The position numbers and the translations under genes are program-made. From the NCBI RefSeq assembly GCF_000412695.1, contig NC_021499.1:3534001-3598000 (forward strand): a DNA stretch of 64,000 bases, written 5' to 3'. This stretch comes from Pseudomonas resinovorans NBRC 106553 (GTDB lineage: Bacteria; Pseudomonadota; Gammaproteobacteria; Pseudomonadales; Pseudomonadaceae). Below are positions 55,969 to 64,000 of this stretch, piece by piece (positions within the stretch are counted from its first letter, which is position 1; every line of letters begins with the position of its first letter). Below the pieces are notes generated by a model. It did not search any database and was not told the origin of the DNA. It saw only the letters and a list, made by a program, of their open reading frames with translations.

Positions 55969-57399
55969 TCAGTGCGCCTTCCGCGGGGTGATGTAGCTGC
56001 TGATGAAGGCCGGGTTGGCGGCCATGATGCGGCTGTAGACCTCGATACCGAAGTCCACCCAGTCGCGCATCAGCTCGCAGTAGTGATAGGTCGGGTGAGT
56101 GGGGTCGCCGTAGCGGGCGTAGCTCTCGTGGTAGCAGCCGCCGGAGCAGAGGTTGCGGATGCGGCAGGTGTCGCAGCCGGTGCCGGAACGGTCCAGGCGC
56201 TGGGAGAGGAAGTCGTTGAGCTCGACCTGTTTCACCCCGCTGTGCACGTTGCCGAAGGTGGGCATGCTGGAGCCGGTGAAGCGGTGGCAGAGGTTCAGCT
56301 CGCCCTTGTGGTCAACCGCCAGCATCTTCAGGCCGGCACCGCAGGGCAGCGCCTTCTTGTGGCCTTCGTGGATGTCGGTGATCAGCTGGTGCAGGTTGGA
56401 GAAACCGATGTTGCGGTGCTCCAGCGCCGCCTCCAGGTAACGCCGGCCGAGGGCCTTCATGTTGGCGAAGACTTCCACCAGCTCCTCGCTGGTGAGGTTG
56501 TAGTCGGCCATGTCGCCGGAGGTGACCGGGGCGAAGCCGACTTCGGCGAACCCCAGCTCGTTGAACAGATGGTTCCAGATGGTCTCGACGTCGGTGACGC
56601 CACGGGTCAGGGTCACCCGCGCGCCCACCGGGCGGCTGCGGTAGCGCGACAGCAGCAGGTCCACCTTGCGCCGGACCACGTCGTAGGTGCCCTGGCCGCC
56701 CACGGTGATGCGGTTGCGGTCGTGCACCGTCTTCGGCCCGTCGATGCTCACCGACAGCCCGAAGCGGTGGGCGTTGAGGTAGTCGATGATCTCTTCGGTG
56801 AGCAGGGTGGCGTTGGTGGTCATGATGAACTCCACCTGCTTGCCCGCCTCGGCGAAGCGTCGCTCGCAGTAGTCCACCATGTGCTCGATCAGCGGGCGGT
56901 TGGACAGCGGCTCGCCGCCGAAGAAGACCACACTGTAGCGCTCCTCGTCCGGCGACTCCTTGAGCAGCATCTCCACCGAGGCTTCGGCGGTTTCCGCGCC
57001 CATCTTCTTGCCCGCCGAGGGCTTGTCCAGGTCTTCCTTGTAGCAGTAGGTGCAGCTCAGGTTGCAGCCGGTGTTGACGTTCAGCACCACGGTGTTGAGC
57101 GCCGTGCGCTCCACCTTGCTGATGCCGATCTCCGGCGTCAGCGGCGAGCCGTCGCTGACCACTTCCAGCGCGATCAGCTCGCGCAGGGTTTCGTTGACGT
57201 CCTGGTCGGCGAAACGCCCACCCAGGCGTTGCACCAGCTCCTCGGACGAGCAGCCCTGCTGGCGCAGGGCGTCGATGATGCCGCCGGTGACTTCATCGGT
57301 GGCGAACAGCGAGCTGCTCGGGATGTGGAACAGCATGCGGTCGGCATCCACCCGCACTTCGTGCAGGTTGCGTTCGACCAGATTCAAGATTGCGCCCAT
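55969..57399 (-). CDS. qhpD: QhpD radical SAM peptide-modifying enzyme
   Basis: 476 residues. The radical SAM cluster motif is [14 protein letters not shown] (Cys112, Cys116, Cys119). The AdoMet segment [17 protein letters not shown] and a C-terminal SPASM-like set ([39 protein letters not shown]) that binds two auxiliary clusters are visible. It installs the three Cys-to-Asp/Glu thioether bonds in the QhpC precursor in the cytoplasm before export. ATG 57399. It lies between qhpA and qhpC in a compact operon; 75 bp from the qhpA stop. Confidence 0.95.
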   Translation of the reverse strand: MGAILNLVERNLHEVRVDADRMLFHIPSSSLFATDEVTGGIIDALRQQGCSSEELVQRLGGRFADQDVNETLRELIALEVVSDGSPLTPEIGISKVERTALNTVVLNVNTGCNLSCTYCYKEDLDKPSAGKKMGAETAEASVEMLLKESPDEERYSVVFFGGEPLSNRPLIEHMVDYCERRFAEAGKQVEFIMTTNATLLTEEIIDYLNAHRFGLSVSIDGPKTVHDRNRITVGGQGTYDVVRRKVDLLLSRYRSRPVGARVTLTRGVTDVETIWNHLFNELGFAEVGFAPVTSGDMADYNLTSEELVEVFANMKALGRRYLEAALEHRNIGFSNLHQLITDIHEGHKKALPCGAGLKMLAVDHKGELNLCHRFTGSSMPTFGNVHSGVKQVELNDFLSQRLDRSGTGCDTCRIRNLCSGGCYHESYARYGDPTHPTYHYCELMRDWVDFGIEVYSRIMAANPAFISSYITPRKAH

Positions 57400-57474
57400 G
57401 GCGACCTCCCGGAATTCGTACCCAATCGTCGTTGCGAATCCGGGCGGGGACAGCCCCGCCCGAGCCGATGCCGC

Positions 57475-59040
57475 TTATGGAATCGGCGGGTTGTTCCAGC
57501 GTTGCACGGTGACGATCAGGTGGCCTTCACCCTTGTGGCCGCCCTCCTCCAACTCGGCGATCACCTTCAGGTTGCCGGCGTTGTTGGTCATCATCTTGCG
57601 TTCCGGGTTCGGGCCGGCGAGGCCGGGGACGAAGACGCCGTCGGCATTCATCACGCCGGCGAACTTCACGTCCTCGTCTTCCTTGGCACGCTCGTCGAAG
57701 GGCTCCACCGACCATTTCGCCGGCAGGTAGCCGATGCGGTACGGCTTGCCGTCGGCGCCCTTGCCCCAGGCCTCGGCCTCGAAGCGGCCCTGCACCTTGG
57801 GCGTCGAGCCGCCGTTCTCACCGACACGGGCGATGGAGAACTCGGGCACCACTTTCACCTCGGCGATGTCCTTGTAGACGGCCAGGTCGACGCCCTTGAG
57901 CTCGCCCAGGGCTACGCCGCGCACGCCCGGCGCCGCATCCGCGGTGGCCTTGACCTGCACTCGCACCAGATTCGGCGTGGCTTCCAGGACCTTGACCACC
58001 TCGACCCCGGGGCCGAAGTCCGGCGCGCCGGACAGGCCGCTGCCCACCAGGGTCAGCTCGGCCTGGGTGCCGGCCTTGATGTGCGCCGGCTGCACGGCCA
58101 GCAGCTTGGCGCCGCCGGCTTTGGCGGCACTGAAGTCGAGACCGCGCTCGTCGTGCTCGGCCTCGAACATGCGGCCTTTCATCTCGCCATTGAGGGCGGC
58201 GAAGACCTGGCGCATGTTGGTCTCGCCGACCTTCACGTTGCCGCGCCATTCATAGCCGTTGTAGAGGATGGCCGAACCGCTGCCGCTGAAGGGCGTGCCG
58301 TCGGCGTACTGGCCTTTCACGTCGAGCTTGAAGGTGTCGCCGGCATCGGCGGTTACGGTCATCACGCCACGCACGTCACCCTTGGTGAGCATGTGGCCGC
58401 TGAAGCTCCACTGCCCCGGCAGTGCGTCGGCCTTGGGCCGATCCTTCTGCCAGTCGGCCCAGGCCTGGTTCTCCAGGGGGAAGCGCTTGGCGAGGTCGGG
58501 CACCACGTCCTTGAGGGCGAGTTCCAGCCAGTCGCGATCGCGGGACTGGGCCTGGTATTCGAGGGACGGCCACTGGCCGAGGTGGAAGTTGACCAGGTGT
58601 TCCCACTCCTTGGCGGGACGACGCTGCAGGGCGACACGGGCGCCCGAGTGGCAGCGGCCGCACATCTGGCTCAACTGGTCGTCGAATTGCTCGACGGTGT
58701 TCAGGCGACGCTCCATGGCGTAGCGCACGCCATCGGTCTCGCTGGGGGCCAGGCCCTGCTTGTCGGCCAGGTACTTGACCAGGGTGCGGCGGTCGTCATC
58801 GCTGATTTGCAGGCCGTGCATCACCTGCATGCGCGCGATGCTCATCAGCCAACCCTCGGGGGTCTTGCGCTGGTGACTGATGCGACTGAAAGAATCGTTG
58901 CCTTCGGGGATATGGCAACCCACGCACTTGGACTTGAGGAGGGCTGGGCCCTCCTCCGCTGCATGGGCCTGGGCGAACAACAGGGATGCCATGGCTACTG
59001 CCAGGGTGCCTGCGTGCTGCCGGAGTCGAGTCGTCTTCAA
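57475..59040 (-). CDS. qhpA: Quinohemoprotein amine dehydrogenase, alpha subunit (diheme)
   Basis: 521 residues. The signal peptide ends AQAHAAEEG. Two c-type heme sites are CVGCH (Cys39, Cys42, His43) and CGRCH (Cys127, Cys130, His131), followed by several Ig-like beta domains. The alpha subunit takes electrons from the CTQ quinone of the gamma subunit and passes them to azurin or cytochrome c. In P. putida the enzyme oxidises primary amines such as n-butylamine and 2-phenylethylamine. It is the first gene of the operon, divergent from an aldehyde dehydrogenase gene with a 404-bp control region. Confidence 0.95.
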   Translation of the reverse strand: MKTTRLRQHAGTLAVAMASLLFAQAHAAEEGPALLKSKCVGCHIPEGNDSFSRISHQRKTPEGWLMSIARMQVMHGLQISDDDRRTLVKYLADKQGLAPSETDGVRYAMERRLNTVEQFDDQLSQMCGRCHSGARVALQRRPAKEWEHLVNFHLGQWPSLEYQAQSRDRDWLELALKDVVPDLAKRFPLENQAWADWQKDRPKADALPGQWSFSGHMLTKGDVRGVMTVTADAGDTFKLDVKGQYADGTPFSGSGSAILYNGYEWRGNVKVGETNMRQVFAALNGEMKGRMFEAEHDERGLDFSAAKAGGAKLLAVQPAHIKAGTQAELTLVGSGLSGAPDFGPGVEVVKVLEATPNLVRVQVKATADAAPGVRGVALGELKGVDLAVYKDIAEVKVVPEFSIARVGENGGSTPKVQGRFEAEAWGKGADGKPYRIGYLPAKWSVEPFDERAKEDEDVKFAGVMNADGVFVPGLAGPNPERKMMTNNAGNLKVIAELEEGGHKGEGHLIVTVQRWNNPPIP

Positions 59041-59220
59041 GGTCAGACCTCCACGGTGTTGTTCTTATGATTTGCACCAGCGCAGCAGGTGCAGTTGTCA
59101 CGGCAAATACATAATGTGTGCCATGCCTGTGAAAGTCCTTTTATTACAACGCGTTACTAAAAAATATCGGGCCTGGCGGGGGTGCTGGCCATGGGCTCCG
59201 GCGTCTAATTTCGCGACAGA

Positions 59221-59304
59221 CTGTTCCAGCCTGAGACGGCGATTGCGCAGCACCCTGTAAAGGTAGACGCCAGGACTGTTCCAGGCCTGTCTCAGGCAGT
59301 CTCA
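59221..59304. promoter_or_regulatory. Two CTGTTCCAG/GCCTG elements, candidate activator-binding region
   Basis: CTGTTCCAGCCTGAGAC at 59221-59237 and CTGTTCCAGGCCTGTCTCAG at 59276-59295, followed by GCAGTCTCA. The two copies are 55 bp apart, about five helical turns, and lie 87-170 bp upstream of the -24 element of the sigma-54 promoter at 59391, the usual place for an enhancer-binding protein. The other parts of 59041-59444 are AT-richer promoter DNA; I see no gene there. Confidence 0.5.
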
Positions 59305-59390
59305 AAGTGCAACAGCCGGGGTTGGAACGCCCCGCCGATATCACCGAGAAAACCCTTGAATATCATCGTGTTAGAGGATTATTCCGGCCT

Positions 59391-59405
59391 TGGCATGGGG
59401 GTTGC
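59391..59405 (+). promoter_or_regulatory. Sigma-54 (RpoN) -24/-12 promoter of the aldehyde dehydrogenase gene
   Basis: TGGCATG-GGGG-TTGC fits the TGGCAYG-N4-TTGC consensus fully in the -24 and -12 cores. It ends 39 nt before the ATG at 59445, which has GAGG seven to eight bases upstream. Confidence 0.75.
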
Positions 59406-59444
59406 GAAAGCCGGGTACAACTTCAATGAAACGAGGCTCCCATC

Positions 59445-60938
59445 ATGTTCGTCGACCTGCCCGTCCTGCCCCAGACCCAAGCCTTCCTCAACCGCAAGCT
59501 GAAGATGTTGATCGGCGCGCAATGGCAGGACGCCACGAGCGGCAACACCATGAGCTTCCGCAACCCCGCCAGTGGCGAAGTCCTGGGTGACGTGCCCTCC
59601 GCCAGCGCCGAGGACGTCGACCGTGCCGTGCAGGCCGCCCGCCAGGCCTTCGACGATTCGCCCTGGAGCCGCATGCGTCCGCGCGAGCGGCAGAACCTGC
59701 TGTGGCGCCTGGCCGACCTGATGGAGCGCGACGCCCAGGAACTGGCCGAGCTGGAATGCCTGAACAACGGCAAGAGCGCCGCCGTGGCCCAGGTCATGGA
59801 CGTGCAGCTGGCCATCGACTTCCTCCGCTACATGGCCGGCTGGGCCACCAAGATCGAAGGCACCACGGTCGACCCGTCCCTGCCGCTGATGCCCAACGAC
59901 CAGTTCCACGGCTATATCCGCCGCGAAGCGGTGGGCGTGGTGGGCGCCATCGTCGCCTGGAACTTCCCCCTGCTGCTGGCCTGCTGGAAGCTCGGCCCGG
60001 CGCTCGCCACCGGCTGCACCGTGGTGCTGAAGCCCGCCGACGAAACCCCGCTGACCGCCCTCAAGCTGGCCGAGCTGGTGCTGGAAGCCGGCTACCCGGC
60101 CGGGGTGTTCAACGTGGTCACCGGCACCGGCCTCAACGCCGGCGTCGCCCTCACCCGCCATCCGGGCGTGGACAAGCTGACCTTCACCGGCTCCACCGAA
60201 GTGGGCAAGCAGATCGGCAAGGCGGCCATGGACAACATGACCCGCGTGACCCTGGAACTGGGCGGCAAGTCGCCCACCATCGTCATGCCCGACGCCAACC
60301 TCGCCGAAGCCGCCGCCGGCGCCGCCAGCGCGATCTTCTTCAACCAGGGCCAGGTGTGCTGCGCCGGCTCGCGCCTCTATGTGCACCGCAAGCATTTCGA
60401 CAACGTGGTGGCCGACATCGCCGGCATCGCCAACGGCATGAAGCTGGGCAACGGCCTGGACCCGAGCGTGCAGATGGGCCCGCTGATCTCCGCCAAGCAA
60501 CAGGACCGCGTGACCGGCTACATCAACCTGGGCCGCGAACTGGGCGCCACCATCGCCTGCGGCGGCGAGGGCTTCGGCCCCGGCTACTTCGTCAAGCCGA
60601 CGGTGATAGTCGATGTGGACCAGAAGCACCGCCTGGTGCAGGAAGAAATCTTCGGCCCGGTGCTGGTGGCCATGCCCTTCGACGACCTCGACGAGGCCGT
60701 GCGCCTGGCCAACGACAACCCCTACGGCCTGGGCGCCAGCGTCTGGTCCAACGACCTCTCGGCGGTGCACCGGATGATTCCGCGCATCAAGTCCGGTTCG
60801 GTCTGGGTCAACTGCCACAGCGCGCTGGACCCGGCCCTGCCCTTCGGCGGCTACAAGCTCTCCGGCGTCGGCCGCGAAATGGGCGCGGCGGCCATCGAGC
60901 ACTACACCGAGCTGAAATCCGTGCTGATCAAGCTCTGA
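59445..60938 (+). CDS. Aldehyde dehydrogenase (phenylacetaldehyde dehydrogenase-like)
   Basis: 497 residues. The catalytic Cys is Cys305 in NQGQVCCAGSR and the general-base Glu is Glu271 in VTLELGGKSP; IVAWNFPLLL and FTGSTEVGK give the NAD site. The text is nearest to phenylacetaldehyde/betaine-aldehyde-type enzymes. Next to a quinohemoprotein amine dehydrogenase operon (the pea cluster of P. putida has the same pairing) it should oxidise the aldehyde released from 2-phenylethylamine or another amine to the acid. It is divergent from qhpA and driven by a sigma-54 promoter with upstream activator-like repeats. Confidence 0.93.
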   Translation: MFVDLPVLPQTQAFLNRKLKMLIGAQWQDATSGNTMSFRNPASGEVLGDVPSASAEDVDRAVQAARQAFDDSPWSRMRPRERQNLLWRLADLMERDAQELAELECLNNGKSAAVAQVMDVQLAIDFLRYMAGWATKIEGTTVDPSLPLMPNDQFHGYIRREAVGVVGAIVAWNFPLLLACWKLGPALATGCTVVLKPADETPLTALKLAELVLEAGYPAGVFNVVTGTGLNAGVALTRHPGVDKLTFTGSTEVGKQIGKAAMDNMTRVTLELGGKSPTIVMPDANLAEAAAGAASAIFFNQGQVCCAGSRLYVHRKHFDNVVADIAGIANGMKLGNGLDPSVQMGPLISAKQQDRVTGYINLGRELGATIACGGEGFGPGYFVKPTVIVDVDQKHRLVQEEIFGPVLVAMPFDDLDEAVRLANDNPYGLGASVWSNDLSAVHRMIPRIKSGSVWVNCHSALDPALPFGGYKLSGVGREMGAAAIEHYTELKSVLIKL

Positions 60939-60961
60939 CCGAGCCACAGATAACAGCTCTT

Positions 60962-61064
60962 GTAGGATGGGTGGAGCGAAGCGATACCCATCGCCGGGTC
61001 GATGGGTTTCGCGAGCTCTACCCATCCTACGGAACTCTGACCGGTCCGGTGCGCGCGGCGCACC
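60962..61064. repeat. GTAGGATGGGT inverted repeat plus GGTGCGC hairpin
   Basis: GTAGGATGGGTGGAGCGAAG to GCTCTACCCATCCTAC (60962-61030), then GGTGCGC-GCG-GCGCACC (61048-61064). Both follow the aldehyde dehydrogenase stop and lie in the 304-bp gene-free stretch 60939-61242. Confidence 0.85.
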
Positions 61065-61097
61065 CTACAGCCCGTAGGCCATGCGCGCCATGACGAG

Positions 61098-61178
61098 TGT
61101 CATTCAGACACCCCTTGCTGTCATTAGAACCACAGTCAGAATGACATCTCGCCGCTTAAGCCATTGATTCGCAATGGC
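61098..61178. promoter_or_regulatory. TGTCATT repeats and GCCATTG hairpin upstream of the glycine-zipper gene
   Basis: TGTCATT occurs at 61098 and 61119, and its inverse AATGACA at 61140-61146; GCCATTG-ATTCG-CAATGGC forms a perfect 7-bp hairpin at 61160-61178. It is the promoter region of the gene at 61243. The TGTCAT words are not spaced as a Pho box. Confidence 0.4.
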
Positions 61179-61242
61179 TGCATGCCTGGCACAGAAAATG
61201 ACTCACTCCCTTCGACATAAACCCCACTCGAAGGGAACCTCC

Positions 61243-61587
61243 ATGAAAATGCCAAGCGTCACCCTGTGCCTTGCCCTCCTCGCCTCCCCCGCCGCCTTCT
61301 CGGCGGAAGTCATCTCCGAAGTCCCTGACACCACCGTCGGCAAGGCCGGCGGCGGCATGACCGGCATGATGCTCGGTGCCCTCGGCGGCCCCATCGGCGC
61401 GGTTGCCGGTGCGGCGGTCGGTTACTTCGGTGGTGGCGCCGCCCAGCAATCCAGCGGCCTGGCCGAGCCGGCCTACCTGGTGAAGACCGACGACGGCTCG
61501 GTTCAGCGCTTCCGCTCCCCTGGCCAACGCTTCAAGCCGGGCGACCAGGTACGGGTGAACGGCATCCGTATCGAAGCCGCCCAGTGA
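61243..61587 (+). CDS. Secreted glycine-zipper protein
   Basis: 114 residues from ATG 61243 (AAGGGAACC upstream). The signal peptide reads MPSVTLCLALLASPAAFSA. The mature part has a Gly-rich hydrophobic stretch GMTGMMLGALGGPIGAVAGA and VGYFGGG that is a glycine-zipper membrane hairpin, then a soluble tail (YLVKTDDGSVQRFRSPGQRFKPGDQVRVNGIRIE) resembling the end of 17-kDa surface-antigen-like proteins. Probably outer-membrane or periplasmic; no lipobox. Function unknown. It is monocistronic, converges with the permease gene and ends at a GC-rich hairpin. Confidence 0.82.
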   Translation: MKMPSVTLCLALLASPAAFSAEVISEVPDTTVGKAGGGMTGMMLGALGGPIGAVAGAAVGYFGGGAAQQSSGLAEPAYLVKTDDGSVQRFRSPGQRFKPGDQVRVNGIRIEAAQ

Positions 61588-61593
61588 AGACGC

Positions 61594-61624
61594 GGCGCCC
61601 CGCTCCCGACGGGAACGGGGCGCC
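61594..61624. terminator. GC-rich hairpin between the glycine-zipper and permease genes
   Basis: GGCGCCCCG and CGGGGCGCC form the lower stem, with TCCC/GGGA above one mismatch and a GAC loop. Convergent genes end on both sides; no T-tract. Confidence 0.65.
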
Positions 61625-61632
61625 GGCAGGGG

Positions 61633-63183
61633 CTACTTGTTCAGCGCCTCTTCCGCCGCGGCGATCTCGGCCTGGCGCTTGGCGATCATGTCGCCGATGG
61701 GCGGCCCCTGGAAGCGCCGCGCCTCGAAGGCGAACCAGACGATCGCGGTGATCACCAGGAAGCCGATGGTGATGTACAGCGCCCAGTCGTTGGGCGGCTG
61801 GATGCCGATGACGAAGATCAGCGCCATGGACAGCACCGAGAGCACCGCCACCAGCGAAAACATCCCACGCCCCAGGTTCCACGGCCCCATGCGCGGCCAC
61901 TTGGAGGTGCCGTAGGTGAACAGCCCGAGGAAGATCGGGATGGCGAAGGAGAAGAACAGGAAGATCACGGTGCAGGACACCACGATGGTGTAGACCGGGG
62001 TCTCGCCAATGGACACCAGGGACGAGCCCCAGACGAACAGCACCGCCAGGATCGAACCGGTCCAGATGGCCGCCACCGGGGTGCGGTGGGCCGGCGAGAC
62101 CGAGGCCAGCGCCTTGGACGCCGGCAGGCCGCCGTCACGGGCGAAGGCGAAGATCATCCGCGAAACCGAGGTCACCGTGGCCAGGCCGCAGAGAATCTGC
62201 GAGATGAAGATGGCCAGGTAGAGCAGCAGCTTGACCGTGGAATTGACCTGGGTGTCCATGGCCCAGAAGAACACGTTCCAGCCCTGGGCGGCGGCCTCCT
62301 GCATGCTCGGCAGCATCAGCACGAAGGCGCTCAGCATCAGCCAGCCGAACAGCATCGACCAGACCACCGACATGACCATGCCGCGCGGCACCGAGTGGGC
62401 CGCCTGCACGGTCTCTTCCGAGGTGTGGGCCGAGGCGTCGTAGCCAGTGATGGTGTAGATGGGCAGCAGCAGGCCGAGGAGGAAGACCCAGCCGCCGGAT
62501 ACTTCCGGCCAGACATTGCCGCCGGCCGCGCCGGAGAAGTTGCCGAAGGTCCACAGTCGGGAGAACTCGAAGCTCGGCGCGGCCAACAGGCAGACGATGG
62601 TCAGCGCGATGGACGTGGCGAAGATCAGGTAGCCGGAAAAGTCCGTCAGTTTGGCCGTGAGTCCGATGCCGAAGTGGTTACAGAGCGCCTGGCCACCCGT
62701 GAGGATACTGAGGAAGACGATGCGCGTGGTGATGCTGTCCTCCATGCCCAGCATCGGCCCGAAGGCACCGAAGAAGAAGTAGTAGGTGCCGACGTTGATC
62801 GCCCCCAGCACCGTCACCAGGCCCAGCAGGTTGAACCAGGCGGTGAGCCAGCCGGTGAAGCGGTTGCCGAGGATCGAACCCCAGTGGTACAGCCCGCCGG
62901 CAGTGGGATAGGCCGAGGCGATCTGCGCCATGGCCACGGCGAACACCAGGGACACCAGGCAACCCAGCGGCCAGCCGATGCCGATGGCGGCGCCGCCGGC
63001 TCCCGAGGTGCCCTGGGCCAGCGAGTTGATACCGCCGGAGAGGATGCAGATGATGGAAAAGGAAATGGCGAAGTTGGAGAAGCCGCCCATCCGCCGTGAC
63101 AGCTCCTGGGCATAGCCCATGCTGTGCAACAGCTTGACGTCGTCATCCTGATGCGTGGAGCCGTGCTGGCCTGCAGGATTCAT
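61633..63183 (-). CDS. APC-superfamily amino acid/polyamine permease
   Basis: 516 residues from ATG 63183 (AAAAGGGC upstream); ATG 63223-63225 would add 14 residues. Twelve or more helices. The N-terminal MGYAQELSRRMGGFSNFAISFSI and GYDASAHTSEETVQAA are typical of the ACT (amino acid-choline-GABA) branch of APC permeases. The next gene upstream encodes a glutamine-synthetase-family enzyme of the glutamyl-polyamine or glutamyl-ethanolamide type, so a polyamine, GABA or amine substrate is likely. The 160-bp gap between the two holds no recognised terminator, so they may be one operon. Confidence 0.9.
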   Translation of the reverse strand: MNPAGQHGSTHQDDDVKLLHSMGYAQELSRRMGGFSNFAISFSIICILSGGINSLAQGTSGAGGAAIGIGWPLGCLVSLVFAVAMAQIASAYPTAGGLYHWGSILGNRFTGWLTAWFNLLGLVTVLGAINVGTYYFFFGAFGPMLGMEDSITTRIVFLSILTGGQALCNHFGIGLTAKLTDFSGYLIFATSIALTIVCLLAAPSFEFSRLWTFGNFSGAAGGNVWPEVSGGWVFLLGLLLPIYTITGYDASAHTSEETVQAAHSVPRGMVMSVVWSMLFGWLMLSAFVLMLPSMQEAAAQGWNVFFWAMDTQVNSTVKLLLYLAIFISQILCGLATVTSVSRMIFAFARDGGLPASKALASVSPAHRTPVAAIWTGSILAVLFVWGSSLVSIGETPVYTIVVSCTVIFLFFSFAIPIFLGLFTYGTSKWPRMGPWNLGRGMFSLVAVLSVLSMALIFVIGIQPPNDWALYITIGFLVITAIVWFAFEARRFQGPPIGDMIAKRQAEIAAAEEALNK

Positions 63184-63343
63184 ATCGGTGCCCTTTTTGT
63201 TGGGAATGGCTATGGATTGCTCCATGCGGCGGTTCGGGCACCTTCCCCGCCAGCATTGCGACAGCCTGTCGTACTGCTCCCAACCCCGTACAAACCGGCC
63301 GGCGGACGTGCCCGAACCCGCCGCTGGCCGGACCGCTAAACCT

Positions 63344-64000
63344 TCAGTAACGCTCGAAGCCGCGCTGCAGCTCCCAGTCGGTGATGCGTCGGTCGTACTC
63401 TTTCTGCTCCCACTCGGCGGTGTGCACGTAGTGGTCGACCACCTCGTCGCCGAAAGCGGTGCGCAGCATGGCCGAGCCCTTGAGCGCGGCAGTGGCCTCG
63501 CGCAGGGTCTTGTCCACTTCCGGAAGCTGGTCGTTGGCGTAGGCGTCGCCCTCGAAGGGCGCAGCCAGTTCGAGCTTCTCATCGATGCCCGCCAGGCCCG
63601 CGGCGATCAGCGCGGCGAACGCCAGGTAAGGATTGAGGTCGGCGCCGCCGATGCGGCACTCGATGCGCACCGACTTGCTGCCCTCGGCACAGAGGCGGAA
63701 ACCCGCGGTGCGGTTGTCACGGCTCCACACCGCGCGGGTCGGGGCGAAGGTGCCGGCCTGGAAGCGCTTGTAGGAGTTGATGTAGGGCGCGAGGAAATAG
63801 GTGACCTCACTGGCGTACTTGACCTGACCGGCCACCCAGGCGCGCATGAGCTTGGACATGCCATAGGGGTCCTTGCCGTCGAAGAACAGCGCCTTCTTGC
63901 CCTTCTTGTCCCAGAGCGAGCTGTGGATGTGGCAGCTGGAACCGGCCAGATCGTAGCGCCACTTGGCCATGAAGGTGATGGACTTGCCCTGCAGGTGGGC
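63344..64000 (-). CDS. Glutamine-synthetase-family enzyme, C-terminal part (truncated by window)
   Basis: About 218 codons up to the window edge, stop TGA at 63344-63346. Landmarks: SSCHIHSSLWD (ATP/ammonia-side His), FQAGTFAPTRAVWSRDNRTAGFR (the NRTxxxR substrate site) and RIECRIGGADLNPYLAFAA. Cys-Arg-Ile-Gly-Gly-Ala-Asp instead of the RxxD/E text of true GlnA and the absence of the adenylylation Tyr loop place it with gamma-glutamyl-polyamine synthetases (PauA/SpuI/PuuA). It attaches glutamate to an amine as the first step of amine breakdown. The permease gene follows on the same strand. Confidence 0.92.
   Translation of the reverse strand, partial: AHLQGKSITFMAKWRYDLAGSSCHIHSSLWDKKGKKALFFDGKDPYGMSKLMRAWVAGQVKYASEVTYFLAPYINSYKRFQAGTFAPTRAVWSRDNRTAGFRLCAEGSKSVRIECRIGGADLNPYLAFAALIAAGLAGIDEKLELAAPFEGDAYANDQLPEVDKTLREATAALKGSAMLRTAFGDEVVDHYVHTAEWEQKEYDRRITDWELQRGFERY

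Noticed and set aside
59103..59123. Sigma-54 promoter on the minus strand for qhpA (GCAA...TGCCA)
   Set aside because: The two words are too far apart for -12/-24 spacing.

Overview
The window is GC-rich, densely coded bacterial DNA. Gene content and order point to a Pseudomonas sensu lato, by inference close to the resinovorans/otitidis (Metapseudomonas) type. Two things support this. The run opmB-muxCBA, tpx, tamBA, xthA, then acyl-CoA dehydrogenase/LysR/acyl-CoA dehydrogenase/thiolase/SDR/acyl-CoA synthetase/AraC/acyl-CoA synthetase follows, as I remember it, the P. aeruginosa PA2525-PA2557 order. The intergenic spaces are also full of Pseudomonas-type hairpin repeats. I saw no rRNA, tRNA, CRISPR array, prophage or intact insertion sequence.

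Layout. (1) 1-5600: 3-prime part of mqo, then an envelope group: eptA, a membrane-anchored beta-propeller protein, a PAP2 phosphatase and an orphan ColR-like response regulator. Matches to the ColR-box consensus lie 70-95 nt upstream of the first three. (2) 5918-11946: an MFS transporter, then an ethanolamine-type permease, a class III PLP enzyme of the phospho-lyase type, an APH-fold kinase and an EutR-like AraC regulator. I read this as a B12-independent amino-alcohol kinase/phospho-lyase pathway. (3) 12041-16808: small conserved proteins, an SDR, a CynX/NimT-type MFS, a nucleoside deaminase, a secreted ankyrin protein and a LysR regulator. (4) 17025-26054: a complete MuxABC-OpmB RND efflux operon. 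(5) 26752-34916: tpx, a 140-bp MITE-like element touching the tamB stop codon, tamA-tamB, a GNAT protein, xthA and a YegP-type protein. (6) 35116-40393: a PstS-like/OmpA fusion behind a good Pho box, a TonB-dependent siderophore receptor, a TerC/Alx membrane protein and an overlapping 58-codon gene.

(7) 40587-54170: a short/branched-chain acyl-CoA oxidation cluster with all steps from acid activation to thiolysis (two acyl-CoA synthetases, two dehydrogenases, hydratase, hydroxyacyl-CoA dehydrogenase, thiolase), plus LysR and AraC regulators and a dCACHE chemoreceptor. The last synthetase has a perfect 42-bp palindrome whose core fills an 18-bp promoter spacer, the architecture of a MerR-family (LiuR-like) operator. 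(8) 54490-60938: quinohemoprotein amine dehydrogenase genes qhpB, qhpC, qhpD and qhpA, divergent from an aldehyde dehydrogenase with a sigma-54 promoter. Together they would take a primary amine (for example 2-phenylethylamine) to aldehyde and then acid. The maturation genes qhpE, qhpF and qhpG are not in the window. (9) 61243-64000: a secreted glycine-zipper protein, an amino acid/polyamine permease and the C-terminal part of a glutamine-synthetase-family enzyme.

Several modules share a theme, the use of amines, amino alcohols and short acids, alongside envelope remodelling. Dispersed hairpin repeats mark many gene ends and in at least three cases supply the TAG stop codon itself.
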